Part shown: piece after piece, positions 45,119-54,141 of the stretch
How the letters are laid out: the number at the start of each line of letters is the position of its first letter
Position numbering within the stretch: position 1 is the stretch's first letter
DNA from: DAOUMU01 sp034409055
GTDB taxonomy: Bacteria > Chloroflexota > Anaerolineae > 4572-78 > J111
Length of the DNA stretch: 64,000 bases
Reading direction: 5' to 3'
Assembly (NCBI GenBank): GCA_034409055.1
Contig: DAOUMU010000536.1
Coordinates: forward strand, 24,398 to 88,397
Notes under the pieces: model-generated
The model's input: only the letters and a program-made list of their open reading frames with translations
Database searches by the model: none
Told to the model about the DNA's origin: nothing
Translations under genes and position numbers: made by a program

Positions 45119-46341
45119 AAGTCCTACACCTAAGTCAATACTTTCCCCCGGAAGCAGGAGCAGTGCAAGTTCGGGCTATGACTATAGCCCGAACCCTTGC
45201 CGAACATGGTCATCAAGTAACCGTGCTCACTGAAGTACCCAACCATCCAGCCGGTATTGTCCATCCAGACTACCGGGGCAAGCTGTGGGTGCGTGAGATT
45301 CGCAATGGGGTAGATGTGTTGCATCTGTGGGTTAAAACCGCACCTGTCAAGAACTTTCGCACCAGAATAGCCTTCTATCTGAGCTATATGTTCGCGGCAA
45401 TTATAGCTGGGCTGTTGTTACCAAGATACGACGTGATTTTTGCTAACTCGCCACCGCTTTTTGTTGCCGTAGCTGGTTGGTTCATCAGTCTGGTACGACG
45501 CAATCCGTTTGTAATGGAGGTTCAAGACCTATGGCCTGAGTCAGCGGTGATGTTGGGGGAACTGAAGAATCCTCGCTTTATCCGCTGGGCTGAATGGGTT
45601 GAGAGGCAGTGCTATCGTCGAGCTAAGCGGGTGGTTGCGGTAACACAGGGTATCTGTAACCGTTTAGTGGCGCGGAATGTGTCGGAGGCGAAGGTGGTGC
45701 TTATTCCCAATGGTTCCAACATTGACATCTTCCAGCCTGATCCTGAGGGTGGCGCTCGCTTACGGACCGAATTGGGACTTGAGGGTAAGTTTGTGGCTCT
45801 GTACGGTGGAATTCACGGTATAGCCCAAGATTTGGAGACTCTGATTGAAGCCGCCAGGTTGCTGGCGGACGAACCGGGCATCGAGTTTGTATTTGTAGGA
45901 GATGGTCCTAAGAAAGATGAACTACTAGCATTAAAGGATAGTTATGGAGTCACCAACTTGCTGATGCTGCCAGGCCAATCATTGGAAAAAATGCCAGCCT
46001 ATCTCTCGATGGCCGATGTGGCCCTGGTACCGTTGCGCAAGGTGGATCTCTTCTTGGGAGCGCGCCCAACTAAAATGTTCGATGCCTGGGCTTGTCAGAC
46101 ACCAACGGTAATTACTGTTGATGGAGAGGCGCGGGTAGTGTTGGAAAAGGTCGGTGCAGGCATTTTTGTGGAACCGGAGAATCCTCGGGCCCTGGCGGAT
46201 GCCCTATTACAGCTTCGGGATAAACCTGATGAGTTGATGCAAATGGGTCTGGCCGGGTGCCAGGCCGTGATAGATCAATATTCGTTACAAGCGGTAGCGC
46301 AGCAAATCGAGCAGACACTTGGCGAAGTTGTAGCGGAGTAA
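45115..46341 (+). CDS. Glycosyltransferase, GT4 family, WbuB-like (4 of 5)
   Basis: 408 aa. MKVLHLSQYFPPEAGAVQVR, VLTEVPNHPAGIVHPDYRGK, VMEVQDLWPESAVMLGELKN, VVAVTQGICNRLVARNV, LIPNGSNIDIFQP and ARPTKMFDAWACQTPTVITV match the WbuB/WcfI-like branch, some of which transfer acetamido-deoxy sugars (for example L-FucNAc). Paired directly with a UDP-GlcNAc 2-epimerase here, a frequent arrangement. The 46342-46486 gap shows no feature. Confidence 0.9.
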   Translation: MKVLHLSQYFPPEAGAVQVRAMTIARTLAEHGHQVTVLTEVPNHPAGIVHPDYRGKLWVREIRNGVDVLHLWVKTAPVKNFRTRIAFYLSYMFAAIIAGLLLPRYDVIFANSPPLFVAVAGWFISLVRRNPFVMEVQDLWPESAVMLGELKNPRFIRWAEWVERQCYRRAKRVVAVTQGICNRLVARNVSEAKVVLIPNGSNIDIFQPDPEGGARLRTELGLEGKFVALYGGIHGIAQDLETLIEAARLLADEPGIEFVFVGDGPKKDELLALKDSYGVTNLLMLPGQSLEKMPAYLSMADVALVPLRKVDLFLGARPTKMFDAWACQTPTVITVDGEARVVLEKVGAGIFVEPENPRALADALLQLRDKPDELMQMGLAGCQAVIDQYSLQAVAQQIEQTLGEVVAE

Positions 46342-46486
46342 CAGTACTGACTTGCTTCAGAGCCTAAACAATGTGTCAAGGGCGAGTTTGATTTTATATC
46401 GCTGATCCGGTAAGATTAACATGTTTTTCGATGATCTTTGAGCTGTTGGCGTCAATTATTGCTCCGCGTTGCGCGTATTGGGTAGT

Positions 46487-46837
46487 ATGGCTTTCGATAC
46501 CTCCGTTTTAGATGCAGTCCTGGCTCAACGCCGGGCCAATTATGAACAGAAACGTCAGAGCCTATTAGCTGATGTTTTGCGCTTGTTGGACGAGTTGGGG
46601 CCTGTTTACGATATTCAACAGGCTTATGTTTTTGGCTCTCTGATTAAGCCAGGCCGGTTCGATCACCATTCAGACGTAGACATTGCTGTAGAACAAATTG
46701 ACTCTACGCGGTTCTTTGAGGCTATGGGTAAGTTTTCGACTTCCCTGGGACGTGAAGTGGACCTGATTGAACTGAGTAAGTGTCACTTTGCCGATAAGAT
46801 TCGACGGGAGGGAATTCGGTGGATGCTGCCAGCTTGA
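46487..46837 (+). CDS. mntA: MntA-type minimal nucleotidyltransferase (antitoxin of a MntA-HepT pair)
   Basis: About 116 aa. The nucleotidyltransferase motif is VFGSLIKPGRFDHHSDVDIA: GS, 11 residues, then D-V-D (metal-binding). MntA neutralises the HEPN toxin HepT by AMPylating a Tyr in the toxin's R-x4-H-x-Y motif. ATG 46487 is chosen over TTG 46469, which lacks support. The stop overlaps the HepT start by 19 bp, normal for this TA family. Situated at the 3' end of the EPS operon. Confidence 0.85.
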   Translation: MAFDTSVLDAVLAQRRANYEQKRQSLLADVLRLLDELGPVYDIQQAYVFGSLIKPGRFDHHSDVDIAVEQIDSTRFFEAMGKFSTSLGREVDLIELSKCHFADKIRREGIRWMLPA

Positions 46838-47304
46838 AAGTTTTGAAAGCTGAAGTGGAAGATCAGTTGGATAAAATTGAACAGGTCTATGCAGAACTTG
46901 AAGATCGAGCCAGCCAAATGTATCCTCATACACCCAGCCAGATCGAGAGCACAGCTTATCAACTGCACAATTTATATAATGCGATCGAAGATTTGCTTAA
47001 AATCGTGGCCAGTGCTTTTGAGAACAGTGTGACTGATCTTTCTCGTTGGCACACCGAGTTGTTACACCGAATGACTCTGGAAATCGAGGGGATTCGTCCA
47101 GCCTTACTCTCAACTGAAAGTGCTGATTTACTTAACGAATTGCGCGCCTTTCGCCATTTCTTTCGACACGCCTATGGCATACGGTTGGATTTTGATCGTG
47201 TGGAACGAAATTTAGATACGGCCCGGCAGTTGCGATCCTTGTTACCACGGGATGCCACCTGCTTTTTACAACAACTTGGGGCCGAATCGGATGGTGGCTC
47301 CTAA
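46819..47304 (+). CDS. hepT: HepT-like HEPN-domain ribonuclease toxin
   Basis: 161 aa, all-helical. The HEPN active-site motif R-x4-H-x-Y is exact in the segment ELRAFRHFFRHAYGIRLD: Arg, four residues, His, Ala, Tyr. The Tyr is the known AMPylation target in characterised HepT. Earlier helices (YQLHNLYNAIEDLLKIVASA, WHTELLHRMTLE) fit the family. GTG start overlapping mntA. HepT cleaves tRNA or mRNA when not modified by MntA. Confidence 0.85.
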   Translation: MDAASLKVLKAEVEDQLDKIEQVYAELEDRASQMYPHTPSQIESTAYQLHNLYNAIEDLLKIVASAFENSVTDLSRWHTELLHRMTLEIEGIRPALLSTESADLLNELRAFRHFFRHAYGIRLDFDRVERNLDTARQLRSLLPRDATCFLQQLGAESDGGS

Positions 47305-47358
47305 CATTTTGTGAATTCGTCTTTCCTCGTTGGTCAGTTAATCTAAGGTTGAGGATCT

Positions 47359-50300
47359 ATGAGAACGAAACTCTCTATCTTTTGTGAAAAAATTATAGAG
47401 GCAGGCTGGTTGGCGGCAGTGGTTGCCGTTCCTCTTTTTTTTAACATTTACTCTGCCCGTACCTTCGAGCCGGATAAAATCACCTTATTGCGCTCAATCA
47501 CTGGCATTATGATTTTGGCCTGGATCATATCAGTCGTCGAACGAGGGATGAGTAATCCGGGTGATGCCTCCCTGCCTCTGGCCGACCGCTTGCGTCAATG
47601 GCTTAAAAAGCCGTTGGTTTTACCAACATTGGCCCTGGTATCAGTTTATATTATTAGTACAATCTTTTCCATCTCGCCGTGGGTGAGCCTGTGGGGTTCC
47701 TACCAACGGCTACAAGGTACTTATTCATTCCTGTCTTATGTGGTGATATTTGCCTTGATGGCTGGAAATTTGCAGACCCGTGAACAGGTGGATAGATTGG
47801 TGACCATCATCATCATTACCAGCATCCCGGTTAGCTTGTACGGTATCGTGCAACGCTACGGTCTTGACCCCTTGCCTTGGGCTGGCGATGTAACCGAACG
47901 TGTCGCCTCTAATATGGGTAATGCCATTTTTGTCGCTTCCTACCTGATTATGGTCATGCCCCTGACAATCACGCGCCTCATTGAGTCGATGACAGCCATC
48001 ATTAAAGAAGAATCGGCTTCGTGGGGGCATACCATTCTGGCGGCTGTGTACATCTTTACCTTGGCTGTGCAAATCCTGACGGTTGTGTTCAGCAAGAGTC
48101 GTGGTCCGATGTTGGGCATTTTAAGCGCCAGTTTTGTGATGGGCTTGTTGATTATTCTCCTCTTGCGCCGCCTGCATACCAATCCGGCTCGCCTTTCTCT
48201 CGAAGAAATAGGGTTAGGTTTGGTCTTTGTGATACCGTCGGGCCTGGCTGGTGGTTTGGGAACCGGGGTTGGCTATTTATTAGGGCTGGTATTGCAAAAT
48301 CTATTACTGGTCTTGAATTACCAGCTTGAAAGTGTGGCCCTATTGGGCGCAGCTTTAGGTGGATTGCTTGGTTTTTTTGGTTTATATACCTATATGGCTG
48401 CCACCGAAAAGGGCTGGCGCTGGCTCTGGATGACTTGGGTAAGCCTGGCCACCCTGGCTATTGGCTTTATATTGGTCTTAAATATGCGCGGAACCGGTTT
48501 CGACCTCTACCTGGATCCTATCCGTGAACTGTCCCCCCTGGATCGCTTGTCGAAGATCACAATTACAGAATCTGGCACAGGTAGAGTGCGCGTGCTCATT
48601 TGGGACGCAGCGGTGAAACTGATGGCTCCACACAAGCCGTTAGGTATTCCAGGCGATGAGGTAACAGGCGAAGATAAGTTTAATTTTATCAGGCCCCTGG
48701 TTGGTTATGGCCCCGAGTCGATGTTTAATGCCTTCGCTTTTGTTTATCCACCTGAACTGGCTCACGTTGAAAATCGAGGCAGTTCCGCCGACCGCTCTCA
48801 TAATGAAACGATGGATAGCCTGGTCATAACCGGTGTGTTAGGATTTTTGGCTTTTTATTTTTTGATGATCAGTCTTTTTTATTACATCCTACTTTGGTTG
48901 GGCTGGGGACCTGATAAATCTGCCAGGCGGCGTCTTATAATTTTGCTGGTGTTGAGTGGTATTATTGGGGCTATTATGGCCTACCTGCTGGATGGTGAGG
49001 AGGGCCGTTTCACCTTTGTTCCCCTCGGATTGCCTTTTGGCCTGATAGCAGGTGCGGTCTTACACTTGATTTGGCAAGGCATTGTACAACAAAAAGAAGT
49101 AAAGGGTAGCCTTGAATTTTCTGGTCATCCGCTACTTTTAATTGGTTTATTGGGCGCCTTGATCGGCCACTTTATAGAAGTTCACTTCGTTTTTTCCATT
49201 GTTGCCACTTACACTTACTTCTGGGCGTATGCTGGCCTCATAGTTGCTCTTTCGAGAATAGAAGTGCTGGAAGAGGGATCCGCAGACCAGGAAACAGCCT
49301 CCAATTTAGAGATGACCCAGGTAGAACCTGCTTTTCTTGATCGGGCCGGTGATACACGACGTCGCAGGAAAAGACGAGGCCGTCGAGTGACCAACTCGCC
49401 GGGCAAGAAAAAGTCTGACGTAGGGACCAATGTTGGCCCCTCATCAGGGCACGAAGCATATACTCAGCCAGTCCAACGGGAAACCTGGGAAACGTGGTTG
49501 GGTGGCCTGGGATTGGCGATGGCCATTATTTTTATTATTTTAACCTTTGATTTTATCACGCCTCAATTTGAATTTGTTTTTGCCGATAAGGATAGTATGA
49601 GCCTTTTATGGATGTTTGCCATTAGTTGGCTCATTGGCCTGGCTATAGCCTTATCAGAGATAGCCGTCCGGCGAGACAATTGGCGGAAGGAGGTAAGTTG
49701 GGGCCGGGCTGTAATGCTGTATGCTATAACTTCCCTCAGTTATTTCTTCTTCTACACGTTGGCCCACCGCATTCAATTTGGACAGCGGGTTACAGTGACC
49801 ACGATTGATGATGTTATCACAGCGGCCAATATTCTAACCAACGGCCTGGTTATGTTCTACATCTTCTTGTTTTTACTGATGGTTTTGTTTGCCCTGACCC
49901 TCTCCTGGCGGCATATGAGAAGGCTCTCTTTCTGGCGCTCTGAGAACTGGTGGCTTTACCCACCATTGGTTGTGGCCACGGTGCTGGTGATTTGGTTCAA
50001 AAATATCGACGTGGTTCGGGCCGATATTTACTTAAAAGAGGGCGAACGATACAGAAATAGCCAGCAATGGGATCAGGCTATAGTTTTGCATGACAAAGCT
50101 CGCTCCATAGACGATGACGAAGATTTTTATTACCTGATGTTGGCCCTGGATTACCAATTGATGGCCCAGGATACCAATCTTGACCAGGCTCGGCGACAAT
50201 TTGCCTGGCAGGAAGGGGAACGAATCGCCCTGGAAGCAAGAAGGAAAAATCCCTACAATCCTGATAACACAGGTAACATGGGGCGTTATTATTTCACTCT

Positions 50301-51180
50301 GGGGCAAATTTTTAGTCGGGAGCGATTTACCGACGCGCTAGACTTTTTCCAAAAAGCAACCCTATTGGCTCCTTCAAACGTTATCTACCATAACCTATGG
50401 GCGCAGACCCATTACATTTTACAAGATTACCCGTCGGCTGTTGATCGGTTGCAGATTTCTGTTTCAATTGACCCCAGATATCCGCCCTCATGGCTGCTTC
50501 TGGGCGATACTTATGCGGCTATGGGTGATGTTGACCAGGCCCTAACAGCCCATCGTGAAGCGATGAATCTTTGGGTTAGAGGGAGTGATGGTTTTGCCAT
50601 CTTTGCCGACCAATTTATTGATCAACGCCTTAACTTCTATATTTCTGCCGGACGGTTAGAGGATATCGTGACTGCGATGCAGCAAGTAGCTGTGGATAGA
50701 CCGACGAATACCCAGATTCAGTGGGCGATTGGCCATGCTTATAATCTGGCCGGTCAACCAGAACAGGCTGTGTCCTATTTGGAACAAGCTCGTATCCTGG
50801 GAGATAATTCTGATGGAACTATCCGTGAATTGGCCAATACTTATTTGGCCCTCAATTTGTTGGAGCTAGCCCTGCCAAGTTACCAGCTTATTTTGCAAAA
50901 CAATCCTAACGATGTTGAAGCTCATAGTGCGCTGGCTTTTATTTATGCTCAACAGAACCGTCTAGATGAAGCGATTCAAGAAAATCAACTGGTTCTTCAA
51001 CTATTACCCAATGATTACGATAGCTTGAAAAACCTGGCTATCCTTTATCAGCGAAAGGGACAATGGCAAGAATCATTAACAGCAGCCCAACAGGCCCAGG
51101 CCGTTGCCCCAGAATCTGAGCAGCCAAGTTGGGAACAATTTATTACAGATATTGAAAACCAATTAGATACGGCTGGTTAA
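47359..51180 (+). CDS. Large O-antigen ligase/polymerase-like membrane protein with C-terminal TPRs
   Basis: 1273 aa, about three times a normal Wzy/WaaL. Residues 1-600 hold many TM helices and a Wzy_C-like core: RVLIWDAAVKLM, LVGYGPESMFNAFAFVYPPE and SADRSHNETMDSLVITG (R, H and N typical of O-antigen ligases). A charged cytoplasmic linker (RRRRKRRGRRVTNSPGKKK, about 655-675) and further TM helices (about 700-890) follow. Residues about 895-1265 are TPR repeats (KEGERYRNSQQWDQAIVLHD, ALAFIYAQQNRLDEAIQENQ, AILYQRKGQWQESLTAAQQA). The family polymerises or ligates undecaprenyl-linked glycans; TPRs probably recruit partners. It directly follows the TA pair. Confidence 0.87.
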   Translation: MRTKLSIFCEKIIEAGWLAAVVAVPLFFNIYSARTFEPDKITLLRSITGIMILAWIISVVERGMSNPGDASLPLADRLRQWLKKPLVLPTLALVSVYIISTIFSISPWVSLWGSYQRLQGTYSFLSYVVIFALMAGNLQTREQVDRLVTIIIITSIPVSLYGIVQRYGLDPLPWAGDVTERVASNMGNAIFVASYLIMVMPLTITRLIESMTAIIKEESASWGHTILAAVYIFTLAVQILTVVFSKSRGPMLGILSASFVMGLLIILLLRRLHTNPARLSLEEIGLGLVFVIPSGLAGGLGTGVGYLLGLVLQNLLLVLNYQLESVALLGAALGGLLGFFGLYTYMAATEKGWRWLWMTWVSLATLAIGFILVLNMRGTGFDLYLDPIRELSPLDRLSKITITESGTGRVRVLIWDAAVKLMAPHKPLGIPGDEVTGEDKFNFIRPLVGYGPESMFNAFAFVYPPELAHVENRGSSADRSHNETMDSLVITGVLGFLAFYFLMISLFYYILLWLGWGPDKSARRRLIILLVLSGIIGAIMAYLLDGEEGRFTFVPLGLPFGLIAGAVLHLIWQGIVQQKEVKGSLEFSGHPLLLIGLLGALIGHFIEVHFVFSIVATYTYFWAYAGLIVALSRIEVLEEGSADQETASNLEMTQVEPAFLDRAGDTRRRRKRRGRRVTNSPGKKKSDVGTNVGPSSGHEAYTQPVQRETWETWLGGLGLAMAIIFIILTFDFITPQFEFVFADKDSMSLLWMFAISWLIGLAIALSEIAVRRDNWRKEVSWGRAVMLYAITSLSYFFFYTLAHRIQFGQRVTVTTIDDVITAANILTNGLVMFYIFLFLLMVLFALTLSWRHMRRLSFWRSENWWLYPPLVVATVLVIWFKNIDVVRADIYLKEGERYRNSQQWDQAIVLHDKARSIDDDEDFYYLMLALDYQLMAQDTNLDQARRQFAWQEGERIALEARRKNPYNPDNTGNMGRYYFTLGQIFSRERFTDALDFFQKATLLAPSNVIYHNLWAQTHYILQDYPSAVDRLQISVSIDPRYPPSWLLLGDTYAAMGDVDQALTAHREAMNLWVRGSDGFAIFADQFIDQRLNFYISAGRLEDIVTAMQQVAVDRPTNTQIQWAIGHAYNLAGQPEQAVSYLEQARILGDNSDGTIRELANTYLALNLLELALPSYQLILQNNPNDVEAHSALAFIYAQQNRLDEAIQENQLVLQLLPNDYDSLKNLAILYQRKGQWQESLTAAQQAQAVAPESEQPSWEQFITDIENQLDTAG

Positions 51181-51439
51181 AGTTTAGCGTGACCTATCCT
51201 TGATATAGGATAAGTCAGTAAAAGCGGCTAAATGCCACCGGGACACGACCGCAGACAATAGACCGCCGACCACCACCAGGTATAGATGTTATGTGCTTGA
51301 GCTTGGTGGTCACCCTCATCTATTGAGGGCAGGTAAGTGGTCATTGTTAGCGGTCGTTTTGAATGTGATAGTGAATTTGGTGGCTTATTTCTTCTTCGGA
51401 ATACATGATTAACAAGCATATGGAGAAAACAGATCTACG
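51181..51439 (+). other. Intergenic region without recognised gene
   Basis: 259 bp between the ligase and the sugar dehydrogenase. Contains a short hairpin (TATCCT..AGGATA, about 51195-51212) without T-run and a GC-rich run (GACCGCAGACAATAGACCGC) that looks like a dispersed repeat. No promoter could be assigned with confidence. Confidence 0.4.
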
Positions 51440-52789
51440 ATGTACAACCAACTCTTATCTAAAATAGAAAATAAATCTGTCAAAGTGGGAGTAATCGGCT
51501 TAGGCTATGTCGGCCTGCCCCTGGCTACAGGAATGGCCAAATGTGGCTATACTGTCACCGGTATTGATGCCAGCCGGGAAAAGATTAACCTTATTAACCG
51601 GGGCTCAAGCTATATTCCAGATGTCCCTTCAGCAGACCTGGCTGCATTAGTCAAAGCCAATGTTTTTACGGCGACCACAGAGTATGATGCGCTCAAAGAG
51701 ATAGACGTCATCTTTATTTGCGTTCCGACCCCCTTTGATGCCATGAAAGCGCCTGATCTGACTTACGTGCGCCAGGCCAGTGTTGGCATTGCCCCCCGCT
51801 TACGGGCCGGACAGCTTGTTGTTCTGCAAAGTACGACCTACCCTGGCACTACCGAAGAAATCGTGCAACCCATTCTTGAAGAGACAGGCTTGATAGCCGG
51901 TAAAGATTTCTTTCTGGCCTTCTCACCTGAACGTATTGATCCAGGCCGCCAGGACTTTACGGTCGAAAATACACCCAAGGTTGTGGGGGGCGTCAATAAG
52001 GAGTCGGCCACCCTAACCGGCAAGTTGTTAGCCTGTCTTACCCCCCAAATCCATATCGTCTCTTCACCTCGGGCCGCGGAGATGACTAAACTTCTGGAAA
52101 ATATCTTCCGCAGTGTCAACATTGCCCTGGTCAACGAACTGGCCATATTATCAGAGCGGATGGGTATTAATTTCTGGGAGGTCATTGAAGCGGCTAAGAC
52201 TAAGCCTTTTGGCTTTATGCCCTTCTATCCCGGTCCCGGCGTCGGCGGTCATTGTATACCGGTGGATCCTTACTATCTCTCCTGGAAAGCCAGGGAGTAT
52301 GATTTTTACACTCGCTTTATTGAACTGGCCGCCGAAGTAAATGGTGATATGCCTTATCACACCGTTGAGCTGGTGGGGCAAGGCTTGAATCGCCACGGTA
52401 AAAGCCTGCGCCAGGCCAAAATTTTAGTCCTGGGCGTTGCCTTCAAACCAAACATTGATGATGCTCGTAACTCTCCGGCCGAACGGGTGATCGAGTTGCT
52501 CCTTAAACAGGGAGCTCAGGTTTCTTATCACGATCCGTACGTACCCCGCTTCAAAGTTGGGGGCGACATCGTGCTCAGAGATGTGCAAACGCTTGAAAGC
52601 GTCACCCTGACTTCACAAACCTTGGCCAATGTTGACTGCTGTGTCATTGTCACCGGGCACCACAACATTGATTATGACTGGGTTGTTAATGAAAGCCCCC
52701 TGGTGGTCGATGCGGTCAATGCTACCAAAAACGTGGCCAGCAACCGGGATAAAATTGTCTACCTGGGCGCCTCAAATCATCTGTCGTGA
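51440..52789 (+). CDS. UDP-N-acetyl-sugar 6-dehydrogenase (WecC/WbpA/TviB-like)
   Basis: 449 aa. Rossmann motif VGVIGLGYVGLPLATGMAK (about 16-34), CVPTPFD, QSTTYPGTTEEIV, FLAFSPERIDPG, and the catalytic Cys272 in GVGGHCIPVDPYYLSWKAR. The C-terminal UDP-binding domain has GVAFKPNIDDARNSPA and DPYVPRF. It oxidises C6 of a UDP-HexNAc with NAD+. With the two wecB genes, UDP-ManNAc to UDP-ManNAcA is likely, but the sequence pattern is equally that of UDP-GlcNAc dehydrogenases (WbpA/TviB). It supplies an acidic sugar for the glycan. Confidence 0.92.
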   Translation: MYNQLLSKIENKSVKVGVIGLGYVGLPLATGMAKCGYTVTGIDASREKINLINRGSSYIPDVPSADLAALVKANVFTATTEYDALKEIDVIFICVPTPFDAMKAPDLTYVRQASVGIAPRLRAGQLVVLQSTTYPGTTEEIVQPILEETGLIAGKDFFLAFSPERIDPGRQDFTVENTPKVVGGVNKESATLTGKLLACLTPQIHIVSSPRAAEMTKLLENIFRSVNIALVNELAILSERMGINFWEVIEAAKTKPFGFMPFYPGPGVGGHCIPVDPYYLSWKAREYDFYTRFIELAAEVNGDMPYHTVELVGQGLNRHGKSLRQAKILVLGVAFKPNIDDARNSPAERVIELLLKQGAQVSYHDPYVPRFKVGGDIVLRDVQTLESVTLTSQTLANVDCCVIVTGHHNIDYDWVVNESPLVVDAVNATKNVASNRDKIVYLGASNHLS

Positions 52790-52826
52790 TCTGTTATAAA
52801 TTCTCAATTTAAGCAAGGAGACAGTT

Positions 52827-53309
52827 ATGCCTAAACAATATAGTAAATACCCGGATATGGTCCTTGATCCCACCAAAACGTATCAAGCCACCATAAAAAC
52901 AAATAAAGGGGACATCCATTTAGATTTGTTTGCGGCCGATGCCCCCAAAACAGTCAATAACTTTGTCTTCCTGGCTCGAGACAAATTTTACAACGGCCTG
53001 ACCTTCCATCGGGTCATCTCGGGCTTTATGTCTCAGGGAGGCTGCCCGCGTGGCGATGGTCGGGGTGGCCCTGGCTACAAATTTGAAGATGAGACGAGGG
53101 GCAATCCCCATAAGCACCAAACCGGTAGTTTAAGTATGGCCAACGCTGGACCTGACACCAACGGCTCTCAGTTCTTTATTTGCCACGGCCCCCAGCCCCA
53201 TCTCGATGGTCGTCATACCGTCTTTGGCCGGGTGCGTACGGGTCAGGAGGTGGTCACTGCCCTACAAAATGGGGACGTGATGACAGAGGTCATTATTACC
53301 GAAAGTTAG
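52827..53309 (+). CDS. Peptidyl-prolyl cis-trans isomerase, cyclophilin type
   Basis: 160 aa, one cyclophilin domain. [22 protein letters not shown] holds the active-site Arg/Phe/Gln stretch, followed by [20 protein letters not shown] and [12 protein letters not shown]. No signal peptide, so cytoplasmic. AAGGAG 8 bp upstream. Assists protein folding; monocistronic by position, unrelated to the EPS genes. Confidence 0.95.
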   Translation: MPKQYSKYPDMVLDPTKTYQATIKTNKGDIHLDLFAADAPKTVNNFVFLARDKFYNGLTFHRVISGFMSQGGCPRGDGRGGPGYKFEDETRGNPHKHQTGSLSMANAGPDTNGSQFFICHGPQPHLDGRHTVFGRVRTGQEVVTALQNGDVMTEVIITES

Positions 53310-53375
53310 TACGGATTTCTTACCTCTTGTCGAAACAAATAAGGTAAATGTTCAGTGAACCCGCCTCTAATAGGT

Positions 53376-53456
53376 ATGGAGTCGAGGCTTCAGCCGGTCG
53401 TTGGCCTCGAATCCCCGGCTAATCCCACAGGGAGGCTTCGCACAGCCTCGACTCCT
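53376..53456 (+). repeat. Inverted-repeat element (MITE-like)
   Basis: GGAGTCGAGGCT near 53379-53390 pairs with AGCCTCGACTCC at 53444-53455. The interior carries further GAGGC/GCCTC and CCGG motifs. About 80 bp, non-coding. Confidence 0.7.
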
Positions 53457-53477
53457 TTAGCACAAGCCAAAGTCTGT

Positions 53478-53628
53478 CTAATCAGATGACGGTTTTACTG
53501 AATATTTACCCTTCAAGCGAGGTCTGGGTAACAAGCCTGCTTCCCGGATAATCTCCGCCACAAGCTCCTCCTGGCGGTAAGCCATAATGTGCACCCCGGC
53601 CACCCCCTCAATCTCGCGGACTTGTAGT
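53478..53628 (-). pseudogene. metF: Methylenetetrahydrofolate reductase MetF, C-terminal remnant
   Basis: On the - strand one frame reads QVREIEGVAGVHIMAYRQEE, LVAEIIREAGLLPRPRLKGK, YSVKPSSD and a stop at 53478-53480. VAGVHIMA and the following GLLPRP are a good match to the C-terminal end of many bacterial MetF/MTHFR proteins. The frame upstream is interrupted by a stop about 25 codons earlier and nothing MetF-like continues, so only about 50 residues of the gene remain. Confidence 0.72.
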
Positions 53629-53718
53629 AATATAACCAAGATGAAGAGACAATACAAATCCTATTGATCGGAATCTTTGGGCATTGACCCGATTTTGAAC
53701 TTATGATACACTCGCACT

Positions 53719-53880
53719 ATGAAAATTACCCCAATCGTTGGCTTATGTACCACATGCCAACACGTTCGAGTCATAAAAAGCGCTAAAGGCAGCCTTTTTG
53801 TTATGTGCTGTCTGGCCAAAACGGATCCCCTTGTCGCTAGTCAACTCGTAAAACGTAAACCCGCAGGGCAAGTGACGTGA
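53719..53880 (+). CDS. Small Cys-motif protein, C-terminally altered
   Basis: 53 aa, MKITPIVGLCTTCQHVRVIK, then SAKGSLFVMCCLAKTDP. The C-x2-C...C pattern and GS.F..C followed by DP resembles a short zinc-ribbon-like protein family frequent in environmental bacteria, whose usual tail (proline-rich, ending with a C-x-G-Y/F element) is missing. Here the tail LVKRKPAGQVT is encoded by the left arm of an inverted repeat. The gene may be intact but shortened, or a pseudogene. No clear ribosome binding site. Confidence 0.45.
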   Translation: MKITPIVGLCTTCQHVRVIKSAKGSLFVMCCLAKTDPLVASQLVKRKPAGQVT

Positions 53881-53952
53881 AGCGTAATGACTTATCTACA
53901 GCTCATTTTTACGTCATTGGCCCTGTGGGTTTACGCTCTACGTTTTACGTGA
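53848..53952 (+). repeat. Long inverted repeat (palindromic element of about 105 bp)
   Basis: Left arm CGTAAAACGTAAACCCGCAG followed by GGCAAGTGACGT, right arm ACGTCATTGGCCCTGTGGGT followed by TTACGCTCTACGTTTTACG. Arms match imperfectly over about 35 bp with a loop of about 35 bp. It overlaps the end of the small Cys-motif gene and supplies its last codons. Confidence 0.75.
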
Positions 53953-54070
53953 TTGGATGCTTTATGAGGTTGCCTTACCGGAAGTTACTTTTTCATTGTC
54001 AATTCTGGTTCTATGAATTTGTGAAATTCGTCTATTCGCGTCATTCGTGATAAGTATACCAAGCGCACGC

Positions 54071-54141
54071 GAAAATTTCGTAGGTCGGCATCCCTATGCC
54101 GACCGTTGCCGCATAGGGATGCGCCAGCTACGGAAATTTCA
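54071..54141 (+). repeat. Inverted repeat around GCATCCCTATGC
   Basis: GAAAATTTCGTAGG...GCATCCCTATGC on the left and GCATAGGGATGC...CTACGGAAATTTC on the right form a long imperfect stem with an 11-nt GC-rich loop. Ends about 45 bp before the sensor kinase start. Between this and the previous element, only a short dispersed tract (AATTTGTGAAATTCGTC) is seen. Confidence 0.75.
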
